From CAMAVH01 sp035714115 (lineage in GTDB: Bacteria > Pseudomonadota > Alphaproteobacteria > SMXQ01), in NCBI GenBank assembly GCA_035714115.1, contig DASTMO010000078.1, positions 45,145 through 109,144 on the forward strand: a DNA stretch of 64,000 bases. Reading direction: 5' to 3'. The position numbers and the translations under genes are program-made. Each line of letters opens with the position of its first letter. The stretch's first letter is position 1. The notes beneath the pieces are model-generated. The model was not told where the DNA came from, did no database searches, and saw nothing but the letters and a program-made list of their open reading frames with translations. Below, piece by piece: positions 34,371 through 42,631 of this stretch.

Positions 34371-34380
34371 ATCAGCGAGC

Positions 34381-35550
34381 ATGAACATCCCGCACAGCCA
34401 GACCGACAGCGCCAGCGAAGCCCCCCAGACCGGCCACAAGGTCACGCTGGGCGCGCCGACGCCGATGAAGCTCGACAGCGGCCTGGATCTCGGCCCCTTC
34501 ACGCTCGCCTACCAGACCTACGGCAGCCTGAACGCCGACAAGTCGAATGCCATCCTGGTCTGCCACGCGCTGACCGGCGACCAGTTCGCCGCCGGCCGCC
34601 ATCCGGTGACCGGCAAGCGCGGCTGGTGGGACAACGCCATCGGTCCGGGCAAGCCGCTCGACACCGACAAATATTTCATCATCTGCTCGAACATCCTCGG
34701 CGCCTGCATGGGCACCATCGGGCCGAAAGAGATCGACCCCGCGAGCGGCAAGCCTTACGCCCTCGCCTTCCCGGTCATCACCATCGGCGACATGGTGAAA
34801 GCGCAAAAGCTGCTGATCGACCATCTCGGCATCGACCAGCTGTTCTGCGTCGTCGGCGGCTCGATGGGCGGCATGCAGGTGCTCGACTGGGTCGCGCGCT
34901 ATCCCGACCGCATGTTCGCCGCGGTGCCGATCGCCACGGCGGCGCGCTGCTCGGCGCAGAACATCGCCTTCCACGAAGTCGGTCGCCAGGCGATCATGGC
35001 CGATCCGGAATGGCGCGACGGCGACTATCTGGCGCAGAACACGCGGCCGGAACGTGGCCTCGCGGTCGCGCGCATGAGCGCGCATATCACCTACCTCTCG
35101 GAAGCGGCGCTGCACCGCAAGTTCGGCCGCGCCCTGCAGGACCGCAAAGCCGTGACCTACGGCTTCGACGCCGACTTCCAGGTGGAAAGCTATCTGCGCC
35201 ACCAGGGCACGACCTTCGTCGACCGCTTCGACGCGAACTCCTACCTCTACATCACGCGCGCCATCGACTATTTCGACCTGGCGAGCGAGCACGGCTCCAT
35301 CGCCGAGGCCTTCAAGGGCACCAAGGTGCGCTTCTGCGTGCTCTCGTTCTCGAGCGACTGGATGTTCCCGACCTATGAAAGCCGCGCTTTGGTGCACGGC
35401 CTCAACGCCGCGGCTGCCAACGTCAGCTTCGTCGAGATCCAGACCGACCAGGGCCACGACTCGTTCCTGCTCGACATTCCCGACTACCACCGCACCTTGA
35501 CCGGCTTCCTCAACGGCGCGGCCGCTCACCGGGGATTGATCCGCAAATGA
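34381..35550 (+). CDS. metX: homoserine O-acetyltransferase
   Basis: 389 residues. Alpha/beta-hydrolase acyltransferase motifs: ILVCHALTGDQFAAG, nucleophile VVGGSMGGMQVLDW, TRAIDYFDL, SSDWMFPTY (Asp) and QGHDSFLLD (His). It activates homoserine for methionine synthesis. metW follows with a four-base overlap (ATGA), the standard pair. A strong promoter and structured leader precede it. Confidence 0.95.
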   Translation: MNIPHSQTDSASEAPQTGHKVTLGAPTPMKLDSGLDLGPFTLAYQTYGSLNADKSNAILVCHALTGDQFAAGRHPVTGKRGWWDNAIGPGKPLDTDKYFIICSNILGACMGTIGPKEIDPASGKPYALAFPVITIGDMVKAQKLLIDHLGIDQLFCVVGGSMGGMQVLDWVARYPDRMFAAVPIATAARCSAQNIAFHEVGRQAIMADPEWRDGDYLAQNTRPERGLAVARMSAHITYLSEAALHRKFGRALQDRKAVTYGFDADFQVESYLRHQGTTFVDRFDANSYLYITRAIDYFDLASEHGSIAEAFKGTKVRFCVLSFSSDWMFPTYESRALVHGLNAAAANVSFVEIQTDQGHDSFLLDIPDYHRTLTGFLNGAAAHRGLIRK

Positions 35551-36176
35551 CCGCTCCGAGCGCGCTGATCTCGAACGGCCGCATCCGCGCCGACCTGCTG
35601 ATCGTCGCCGATCTGGTGAGCAACGGCACGCGCGTGCTCGACGTCGGCTGCGGCGAAGGCGCGCTTCTGCGCCATCTCGCCGACACCAAGAATGTCGATG
35701 CACGCGGCATCGAGCTGCGCCAGGAAGGCGTGAATGCCTGCGTGCAGCAGGGCTTGTCGGTGATCCAGGGCAACGCCGAGACGGACCTGAAAGACTATCC
35801 GTCCGACGCTTTCGATTATGTGATCCTGAGCCAGGCGCTGCAGGCGATGCGCGATCCGCGCGGTACGCTGGTCGAATTGCTGCGCATCGGCAAGAACGCC
35901 ATCATCTCGTTCGACAATTTCGGCCATTGGGCGATGCGCCTGAGCCTCTTGCTGAACGGCCGCATGCCGGTCGCCGACGCACCGCGCCACACTTGGTACG
36001 ACACCGGCACCATCCGCCCCTGCACCATCGGCGATTTCCTGACCCTGTGCGGCGATCTCGGCATCGAGCCCGAGCGCTTCTTCACCGTGCATGACAACGG
36101 GCGCACGCGCGAAGTGTCGCCGAGCAGCTGGCGCGCCCGACTCACCGCGCGTCAGGCCGTCTTTCTGCTGAAATAG
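35547..36176 (+). CDS. metW: MetW, methionine biosynthesis protein
   Basis: 209 residues with the SAM-binding VLDVGCGEGALLRHL, RGIELRQEGVNACVQQGLSVIQGNAE and DYVILSQALQAMRDP, the MetW hallmark. MetW is required for MetX activity in several proteobacteria. Its 3' end overlaps the convergent methyltransferase gene by 35 bp. Confidence 0.95.
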   Translation: MTAPSALISNGRIRADLLIVADLVSNGTRVLDVGCGEGALLRHLADTKNVDARGIELRQEGVNACVQQGLSVIQGNAETDLKDYPSDAFDYVILSQALQAMRDPRGTLVELLRIGKNAIISFDNFGHWAMRLSLLLNGRMPVADAPRHTWYDTGTIRPCTIGDFLTLCGDLGIEPERFFTVHDNGRTREVSPSSWRARLTARQAVFLLK

Positions 36177-36915
36177 CTTCGCGGCGCTGCCCGCCATCGG
36201 ACAGCGGCGCCAGCACCCGCGATTTGCGGCGCGCCTTCGCCGGCTCGGCGATCGCCGTCGGCGCGTAGATCTGTTTCACCGCCTCGATCATCACCACGCC
36301 CGCCAGGCTGGGAAACCAGCGCAGGCCGAGCTTTTCCCACGCCGGCGCGGAGGCGATCATCATGCGCGACTGGCTCGGCGGCACGAACAGCGCGCCGGTG
36401 GTGACAATCGGCGTGAAGAGCGAATCGCGCAGCAGGCGCGAGAGCTGCGTCGCGCTGTAAGGCAAGCCCTGGCCGAACGGCGTGCGGTCGAGCTGCGCCC
36501 ACAGGCCGCGCCGGTTCGGCACCACCACGATCATGCGCCCGCCCGCCGCCAGCACACGCCAGGCCTCGCGCAGCATCTGGCGCAGCTGCTCGGTCTGCTC
36601 GACGGCATGGACCAGAAGCACGCGATCCATCGACAGATCGGGCAGCGGCAGTTCCGCTTCGTCGGCGAGCAGCGCCACATTGCCGCTGGCGGCCGGCCAG
36701 GGCAGCACCCCTTGCGCCGGCGGCATGGCCGCGATCACCCGCTCGGCCTCGTCCATGAAAGGGCGCAGATAAGGCACGGCGTAACCGACGCCGAGGACGC
36801 GCTGGCCCTGCACATCCGGCCAAATCTCGCGCAGGCGGCGGCGCAGCATGCGGCTCACCGCCTGGCCGAGGCTGGTGGCGTAGAAATCGCGCAGGTCGAT
36901 GACATCGGTCCACAT
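36142..36915 (-). CDS. SAM-dependent methyltransferase, class I
   Basis: 257 residues. Motif I is degenerate (VLGVGYAVPYLRPF), followed by LPLPDLSMDRVLLVHAVEQTEQL and VLAAGGRMIVVVPNRRGLWAQLD, the usual post-I pattern of methyltransferase type 11 proteins found divergent from gloB in this order. The substrate is unknown. Its C-terminal 40 residues are basic. A CATGGCGGA direct repeat (36913-36921 and 36935-36943) spans its start and the region before gloB. Confidence 0.82.
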   Translation of the reverse strand: MWTDVIDLRDFYATSLGQAVSRMLRRRLREIWPDVQGQRVLGVGYAVPYLRPFMDEAERVIAAMPPAQGVLPWPAASGNVALLADEAELPLPDLSMDRVLLVHAVEQTEQLRQMLREAWRVLAAGGRMIVVVPNRRGLWAQLDRTPFGQGLPYSATQLSRLLRDSLFTPIVTTGALFVPPSQSRMMIASAPAWEKLGLRWFPSLAGVVMIEAVKQIYAPTAIAEPAKARRKSRVLAPLSDGGQRREAISAERRPDAR

Positions 36916-36959
36916 GGCGGAAATGTAGCATAGCCATGGCGGAGTGCTATTCTTGCGCC

Positions 36960-37727
36960 ATGCTCGACATCCGCCGCATCCCCGCCCTCACCGACAATTA
37001 TCTCTGGCTCGTCCGCGAGCCGAAAAGCGGCCTTGTCGCCGTGGTCGATCCGGCCGAGGCCGCGCCCGTCGAGGCCGCGCTCGCCACAATGGGGTGGAAG
37101 CTGACGCATATCCTCAACACGCATCACCATAAGGATCATGTCGGCGGCAATCTGGCGCTGAAGGAAAAATGGGGCTGCCATATCGTCGGCCCCGCCGCCG
37201 ATGCCGAGCGCATTCCCGGCATCGACGAAGAGGTCGGCGACGGCGAGACCTGGCGCCTCGGCGAGGAAAGCTACGAGGTGTTCGACGTGCCGGGCCATAC
37301 GCGCGGCCATATCGCCTACTGGTTTCCCGACAGCGACGCGCTCTTTTGCGGCGACACCCTGTTCGCGCTCGGTTGCGGCCGCCTGTTCGAAGGCACGCCG
37401 GAGCAGATGTGGCGCTCGCTCGGCAAGTTCGACGTGATGCCCGACGAGACGCGCGTGTTCTGCGCCCATGAATATACCCAGGCCAATGCGCGCTTCGCCC
37501 TGACGGTCGACGGCGGCAACGCAGCGCTCATCGCGCGCGCCAAGGCGGTGGACGAGGCCCGCGCCAAAGGCGAGGCCACGGTGCCGTCGACGCTCGGCGA
37601 GGAACGCGCCACCAACCCCTTCCTGCGCGCCGACGATCCGGACCTCGCCCGCAATCTCGGCCTGGATCCGCGCGATCCGGTCGCCGTCTTCGCCGAAGTG
37701 CGCGGCCGCAAAGACCAGTTCAAATAA
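36960..37727 (+). CDS. gloB: hydroxyacylglutathione hydrolase (glyoxalase II)
   Basis: 255 residues. Metallo-beta-lactamase metal motif NTHHHKDHVGGN, then VPGHTRGHIAYW, CGDTLFALGCGRLFEGTPEQM and CAHEYTQANARFA, all typical of GloB. It hydrolyses S-lactoylglutathione. The start at 36960 places LDIRRIPALTDNY as the usual N-terminus; an ATG at 36936 is possible. A glutathione transferase gene follows 20 bp later. Confidence 0.94.
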   Translation: MLDIRRIPALTDNYLWLVREPKSGLVAVVDPAEAAPVEAALATMGWKLTHILNTHHHKDHVGGNLALKEKWGCHIVGPAADAERIPGIDEEVGDGETWRLGEESYEVFDVPGHTRGHIAYWFPDSDALFCGDTLFALGCGRLFEGTPEQMWRSLGKFDVMPDETRVFCAHEYTQANARFALTVDGGNAALIARAKAVDEARAKGEATVPSTLGEERATNPFLRADDPDLARNLGLDPRDPVAVFAEVRGRKDQFK

Positions 37728-37747
37728 AACAAAGGGGGAGAAGCACC

Positions 37748-38347
37748 GTGAAGCTGTTCTATTCGCCGTCGTCGCCTTATGTGCGCATGGTTCATGCCGT
37801 GGCCATCCTGAAAGGGCTGGACGACAAGGTCGAGAAAATGCCGGCCCGCGCGCCGGGCATGGACCTCGACAAGCGCAACCCGCTCAACAAAGTGCCGACG
37901 CTGATCACCGACGAAGGCGAGACGCTGATCGAATCGAAACTGATCTGCCAATATCTCGACGAGATCGGCCAGGGCGCGCCGCTCTACGGCCACGAGCCGA
38001 CCATGCGCCGGCGCGTGCTGCAGCAGGAAGCCCTCGGCCATGGCGTGCTCGACGCCGCCGTGCTCTGCCGCATGGAAGAGCGCATGCGCAAGCCGGAGAT
38101 GCGCTCGGCCGAATGGCTGGAGCGCCAGACCAAGAAGCTGGAGCTCGGCTTCGCGGCGATCGAAGAGGTCGTCGGCCGCCTCGGCCCAAGCCTCGGCATC
38201 GCTCATATCACCTACGCCTGCGCCCTCTTCTTCATCGAGCAGCACAAGATCTTCGACTGGCGCGGCAAATATCCCAAGCTCGCCGCCTGGTACGACAAGG
38301 TGCGCCAGGATCCGACGCTCGTCGCCACAGAGCCGAAGCCGGCGTGA
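37748..38347 (+). CDS. glutathione S-transferase family protein
   Basis: 199 residues. N-terminal thioredoxin-like domain: MKLFYSPSSPYVRMV (Ser-type active site), NPLNKVPTLITDEGETLIESKLICQYLDE read in pieces gives the cis-Pro and the ES glutathione site. The C-terminal part is helical. Substrate unknown. A GGGGGAG ribosome site precedes the GTG/ATG region. It lies between gloB and a cupin gene on one strand. Confidence 0.9.
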   Translation: MKLFYSPSSPYVRMVHAVAILKGLDDKVEKMPARAPGMDLDKRNPLNKVPTLITDEGETLIESKLICQYLDEIGQGAPLYGHEPTMRRRVLQQEALGHGVLDAAVLCRMEERMRKPEMRSAEWLERQTKKLELGFAAIEEVVGRLGPSLGIAHITYACALFFIEQHKIFDWRGKYPKLAAWYDKVRQDPTLVATEPKPA

Positions 38348-38349
38348 AC

Positions 38350-38763
38350 ATGAGCGAGGCCGACCAGATTATCGCTGCGCTCGGCCTCGCGCCCCATCCT
38401 GAAGGCGGATATTTCCGCGAGACCTGGCGAGATGAAGCGCAACCGCGCGGCCATGGCACGGCAATTTATTATCTGCTGAAGGCAGGGGAAATCTCGCGCT
38501 GGCACCGCGTCGATGCCGCCGAAATCTGGCATTACTACGCCGGCGCAGCCCTGGCGCTCTCCATCGCCGCACCCGACGCCGAAGCCGCGACGCATAAGCT
38601 CGGGCCGGACATTCTCGACGGCGAGCAGCCGCAAATCCTCGTGCCGCCGCATCATTGGCAAAGCGCGCGAAGCCTCGGCGATTGGACGCTGGTCGGCTGC
38701 ACCGTCTCGCCGGCCTTCGAGTTCGCCGGCTTCGAGATCGCCGCTAAGGATTGGAATCCTTGA
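38350..38763 (+). CDS. cupin-fold protein, DUF985
   Basis: 137 residues: LAPHPEGGYFRETW, AIYYLLKAGEISRWHRVDAAEIWHYYAG (read in pieces) and VPPHHWQSARSLGDWTLVGCTVSPAFEF are the DUF985 signature, a cupin fold with an unknown ligand, possibly a sugar. It begins three bases after the GST stop; its 3' end overlaps the convergent glycosyltransferase gene by 20 bp. Confidence 0.9.
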   Translation: MSEADQIIAALGLAPHPEGGYFRETWRDEAQPRGHGTAIYYLLKAGEISRWHRVDAAEIWHYYAGAALALSIAAPDAEAATHKLGPDILDGEQPQILVPPHHWQSARSLGDWTLVGCTVSPAFEFAGFEIAAKDWNP

Positions 38764-40519
38764 GGCACCATTCGCGCCACAGCGCGCGATAGGCCGACTC
38801 AAGTGAGCGCGTGAAGCCCGCCGCATCCATCAAGGGCGAGGCCGACATGCGCGCGCGCATGCCGCCGCGCAACTCCGCCAATCTCGAACGATCGGCGGCG
38901 AGCTTTGCAGCGATAGCGACATAGTCATCGGCTGTTTGCGCCACCAAATCGCCGAGACCGATGCGCGTCATGAGGCTGGCGCCGACGCGGGCGCAATGGC
39001 GGTCGCCCGCCAGCGTCACCACCGGCACGCCCATCCACAGCGCCTCGCAGGTCGTCGTTGTGCCGTTGTAGGGCAGGCTGTCGAGCGCGACGTCCATCTC
39101 GTTATAGAGCGCCATATGGCCGCCGTAGCCGCGCACCCGCCCGGCGAAGCCGAGACGTGCCGGATCGATGCCGGCGATGGCGAAGCGCGCCACCACGCCC
39201 TGACGCACCTCCGGATCGTCGAGGCCGCGGGCCTTCAACAACAGGCGCGAATCCGGCACGGCGAGCAGCAGCTGCGCCCAAAGATCGAGCGTCTCGTCCG
39301 AGAGTTTCGGCAGATTGTTGAAACTGCCGAAGGTGACCGGCCCCGCCGGGCGCGCGGCGACATCCGGCGCGCCCTCGCCCGGCGCGTAGCAGAGAAAGCC
39401 GTTCGACAGACGGACGAGCTTCTCCGTCGCGAAAGCCTCATATCCATCAGGATCGGCGATGGCGTCGGTCAACCGCGCGCCCATCGTGGCGAGACCCGTC
39501 GTGTCGGGATAGCCGAGCCAAGTCACCTGCACCGGCGCAGGCTTGCGCGCGAAGACGCCGAGCCGGTTGCCGGCGGTGTGGCCGGCGAGATCGACCAGGA
39601 TGTCGATGCCGTCATGACGGATCGCCTCGGCGAGCGAGGCGTCGTTCAGCTCGCGCGCATCGCGCCAATGGGCCACCGAGGCGCGCAGCTTGGCGGTGAC
39701 CGCGTCCGGCTTGGCGACATCGGAGTAAGCATAAATCTCGACCGCCGCCGGATCATGCGCCGGCAAGACGCGCGACAGGAAGAAGGCGACCGAATGCATG
39801 TGGAAATCGGGCGAGACATAGCCGATACGCAAGCGCCGCGCCGGATCGCGTTCGTTGCCATGCGGCGACGCTGCGGGCAATCGTGCGGCGTAAGCCGCGG
39901 CTGCGGCGCGCTGCAGCTCGAACAACTCAAGCCGGTCGGTCATCACGTAATGCGACGAAAGCGCTAGCGTCGACAGCGACGACAGGGCGTTGGGATCGCG
40001 CCGTACGGCTTCGCGATGGGCGGCCAGGCCTTCGCTCACTTGGCGGGCGTCGATCAATGCCGAGCCCAGCCGCCCGAGCAACGATGCGGAGCTCGGCTCG
40101 AGCGCCAGCGCCTTGCGGCGCGCCGCCACCGCTTCGCTCAGCTTCTCGCGCTGGCGCAGCAGGCTGGCCAGCACCTGCCAGGCCTTCCCGTATTGCGGCG
40201 CCAGCGCCACGGCGCGGCGCAGCAGCGGCTCGGCCTCGATGATTTCGCCGCGTTCGCGGTGGATGTTGGCGAGATTGACCATGAAGTCGGGCTGACGCGG
40301 ATTGCGCTCGATGGCGCGCGCCATCAAGGCAACGCCTTCATCGCCCTGACCCGCTTTGCACAAAGCGATGCCGAGCACATGGAGGATGTCGGCATTCTCC
40401 GGCTCGGCGGCCAGCAGCGGCTTCAGACGCACCGCCGCATCGGCGGCATCGCCGCGCTGCAACGCCGCGAGCGCCTGCTGGAAACTCGCCTTGAACGCCG
40501 GCCCTGTCGCCAAGATCAA
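38744..40519 (-). CDS. TPR-containing O-GlcNAc transferase-like glycosyltransferase (SPINDLY/GT41)
   Basis: 591 residues. Roughly residues 10-175 form TPR units (GDAADAAVRLKPLLAAEPENA, PDFMVNLANIHRERGEIIEA). From about 220 on comes a GT41 catalytic region: RRLRIGYVSPDFHMHSVAFF, DILVDLAGHTAGNRLGVFA, PVQVTWLGYPDTTGL, FGSFNNLPKLS and LDSLPYNGTTTTCEALWMG. It probably glycosylates proteins in the cytoplasm. The start is a TTG at 40519 overlapping the phaB stop (TTGA); no nearby ATG exists before the TPRs. That coupling places it in the PHA operon. Confidence 0.88.
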   Translation of the reverse strand: MILATGPAFKASFQQALAALQRGDAADAAVRLKPLLAAEPENADILHVLGIALCKAGQGDEGVALMARAIERNPRQPDFMVNLANIHRERGEIIEAEPLLRRAVALAPQYGKAWQVLASLLRQREKLSEAVAARRKALALEPSSASLLGRLGSALIDARQVSEGLAAHREAVRRDPNALSSLSTLALSSHYVMTDRLELFELQRAAAAAYAARLPAASPHGNERDPARRLRIGYVSPDFHMHSVAFFLSRVLPAHDPAAVEIYAYSDVAKPDAVTAKLRASVAHWRDARELNDASLAEAIRHDGIDILVDLAGHTAGNRLGVFARKPAPVQVTWLGYPDTTGLATMGARLTDAIADPDGYEAFATEKLVRLSNGFLCYAPGEGAPDVAARPAGPVTFGSFNNLPKLSDETLDLWAQLLLAVPDSRLLLKARGLDDPEVRQGVVARFAIAGIDPARLGFAGRVRGYGGHMALYNEMDVALDSLPYNGTTTTCEALWMGVPVVTLAGDRHCARVGASLMTRIGLGDLVAQTADDYVAIAAKLAADRSRLAELRGGMRARMSASPLMDAAGFTRSLESAYRALWREWCLKDSNP

Positions 40520-41238
40520 TACATATGCTGGCCGCCGTTCACCGACAGGGTCGAGCCGGTGATGAAGCCGGCGTCGTCGGCGACGAGGAACAGCACGGCG
40601 CGGGCAATTTCATCGGCGCGGCCCAGACGGCCGACCGGAATGCGCGCGACGATCTTTTCAAGCACGTTGGGCGGCACGGCGCGCACCATGTCGGTGTCGA
40701 TATAGCCCGGCGCGATGGCGTTGACGGTGACGTTCTTCGCCGCGCCTTCCTGGGCCAAGGCTTTGGTGAAGCCGTGGATGCCCGATTTGGCGGCGGCGTA
40801 GTTCACCTGGCCATATTGGCCGGCCTGACCGTTGATCGAGCCGATGTTGACGATGCGGCCGAAGCTGCGCTCGCGCATGCCGTCGATCACGACGCGCGAC
40901 ATATTGAAGCAGGAGCCGAGATTGGTGTCGATCACCGCCTGCCAATTCTCCGGCGTCATCTTCACCATGGTGGCATCGCGCGTGATGCCGGCATTGTTGA
41001 CCAGCACATCGACCGGCCCCAATTCGGCGACGATCTTGGCGACACCGGCCTGGCATTCGGGAAATTTCGCCACATCCCATTTGTAGGAGGAGATGCCGGT
41101 CTCCTTGGTGAAGGCCGCCGCCGCTTCGTCGTTGCCGGCGTAGACCGCCGCCACCTTATAGCCAGCGTTCTTGAGGGCCAGCGAAATCGCGCCGCCGATA
41201 CCCCGCGTGCCGCCCGTCACCACCGCAATGCGCGCCAT
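40516..41238 (-). CDS. phaB: acetoacetyl-CoA reductase
   Basis: 240 residues, a short-chain dehydrogenase: VVTGGTRGIGGAISLAL at the N-terminus, DVLVNNAGITRDATM, catalytic YAAAKSGIHGFTKALAQE, and the PhaB-type end VNGGQHMY. It reduces acetoacetyl-CoA to (R)-3-hydroxybutyryl-CoA for PHB. Its stop overlaps the start of the downstream glycosyltransferase. Confidence 0.96.
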   Translation of the reverse strand: MARIAVVTGGTRGIGGAISLALKNAGYKVAAVYAGNDEAAAAFTKETGISSYKWDVAKFPECQAGVAKIVAELGPVDVLVNNAGITRDATMVKMTPENWQAVIDTNLGSCFNMSRVVIDGMRERSFGRIVNIGSINGQAGQYGQVNYAAAKSGIHGFTKALAQEGAAKNVTVNAIAPGYIDTDMVRAVPPNVLEKIVARIPVGRLGRADEIARAVLFLVADDAGFITGSTLSVNGGQHMY

Positions 41239-41295
41239 GTTCCGATGCTCCGTGAAACGTCCCTGTTGAACCGAGGCTCCTGCGAGCCTTTTTAT

Positions 41296-42468
41296 TTAGC
41301 GCTCGACGCAGATGGCGATGCCCATGCCGCCGCCGATGCAGAGCGTGGCGAGGCCTTTCTTGGCGTCGCGCTTCTGCATCTCATGCAGCAGCGACACCAG
41401 GATGCGCGTGCCCGATGCACCGATCGGATGGCCGAGCGCGATGGCGCCGCCGTTGACATTCACCTTCGCCGGATCCCAGCCGAGATCCTTGTTCACCGCG
41501 CAGGCCTGCGCCGCGAAGGCCTCGTTGGCCTCGATCAGGTCGAGATCGCCGATTTTCCAACCGGCCTTTTCCAGCGCGCGCTTGGTCGCCGGGATCGGGC
41601 CGGAGCCCATCACCGCCGGATCGACGCCGGCCTGCGCCCAGGCGCGGATCACTGCGAGCGGCTTGACGCCACGCTTGGCAGCATCGCTATCGCTCATCAG
41701 CACCACCGCGGCGGCGCCGTCGTTGATGCCCGAGGCGTTGCCCGCCGTCACCGTGCCGTCCTTGTTGAAGGCCGGACGCAGCTTGCCGAGCGTGTCGATG
41801 GTGGTGCCATGGCGCGGGAACTCGTCGACGGCGAAAATCTCCTCGCCTTTGCGCGAGACCAGGGTGATCGGCAGGATCTCATCCTTGAAACGGTCGGCCT
41901 TCTGCGCCGCTTCGGCCTTCTGCTGGCTGGCAGCGGCGAAAGCGTCCTGATCGGCGCGGCTGATCTGCCATTTGGCGGCGACATTCTCCGCCGTGATGCC
42001 CATGTGATAGCCGTTGAAGGCATCCCACAGGCCGTCGCGGATCATGCTGTCGACGAACGACAGATCGCCCATCTTCTGGCCGTTGCGCAAATGCGCGACA
42101 TGGGGCGCGAGGCTCATGTTCTCCTGGCCGCCGGCGACGACGATCGACGCGTCGCCGCTGCGGATCGCCTGAAAGCCGAGCGCGACGGATTTGATGCCCG
42201 AGCCGCAGACATGATTGACCCCGTAGGCCGGCACGCCGTCAGGCAGGCCCGCCTTGATGCTCGCCTGACGCGCCGGGTTTTGGCCTTGGCCGGCCGTCAG
42301 CACCTGGCCGAGGACGACCTCAGAGACTTCCTCTGGCGCAGTCTTGGCGCGCGTCAGCGCCTCGGCGATCACCTTGGCGCCGAGCTCATGAGCCGGCAGG
42401 GCCGACAATTTGCCGGAGAAGGCGCCGATGGCCGTGCGAACGGCGCCGGCGATAACGATGTCGGCCAT
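41296..42468 (-). CDS. phaA: acetyl-CoA C-acetyltransferase
   Basis: 390 residues. Thiolase motifs: NHVCGSGIKSVALGFQAI with the acyl Cys, NVNGGAIALGHPIGASG and TLCIGGGMGIAICVE. It condenses two acetyl-CoA into acetoacetyl-CoA, the first step of PHB synthesis. The start at 42468 is fixed by a perfect AGGAGG (42474-42479) five bases upstream; the frame is open to 42552 but without ribosome site. A GACAAGCTTGTC palindrome (42579-42590) lies upstream between phaC and phaA. Confidence 0.97.
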   Translation of the reverse strand: MADIVIAGAVRTAIGAFSGKLSALPAHELGAKVIAEALTRAKTAPEEVSEVVLGQVLTAGQGQNPARQASIKAGLPDGVPAYGVNHVCGSGIKSVALGFQAIRSGDASIVVAGGQENMSLAPHVAHLRNGQKMGDLSFVDSMIRDGLWDAFNGYHMGITAENVAAKWQISRADQDAFAAASQQKAEAAQKADRFKDEILPITLVSRKGEEIFAVDEFPRHGTTIDTLGKLRPAFNKDGTVTAGNASGINDGAAAVVLMSDSDAAKRGVKPLAVIRAWAQAGVDPAVMGSGPIPATKRALEKAGWKIGDLDLIEANEAFAAQACAVNKDLGWDPAKVNVNGGAIALGHPIGASGTRILVSLLHEMQKRDAKKGLATLCIGGGMGIAICVER

Positions 42469-42631
42469 GAAAACCTCCTGGGGCGCGGCGAGACAAAGAT
42501 TGCGAACCGCCAGTTTAGAAGAGCGCGCGGCGGACACAAGACGATCGCGCATTGCGCGCGCTTTCGTGACGCGCGAATGACAAGCTTGTCCAAGCCATTT
42601 GCCTAAGCCGCAGGCATGTTGCGACGCGGTG

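Noticed and set aside
34284..34380. SAM-II riboswitch before metX
   Set aside because: The conserved SAM-II pseudoknot core with GCTAAA was not found; kept only as an unassigned structured leader.
40525..42606. 693-residue open frame opposite phaB and phaA
   Set aside because: Antisense shadow; the sense genes have full catalytic motifs and a perfect AGGAGG.
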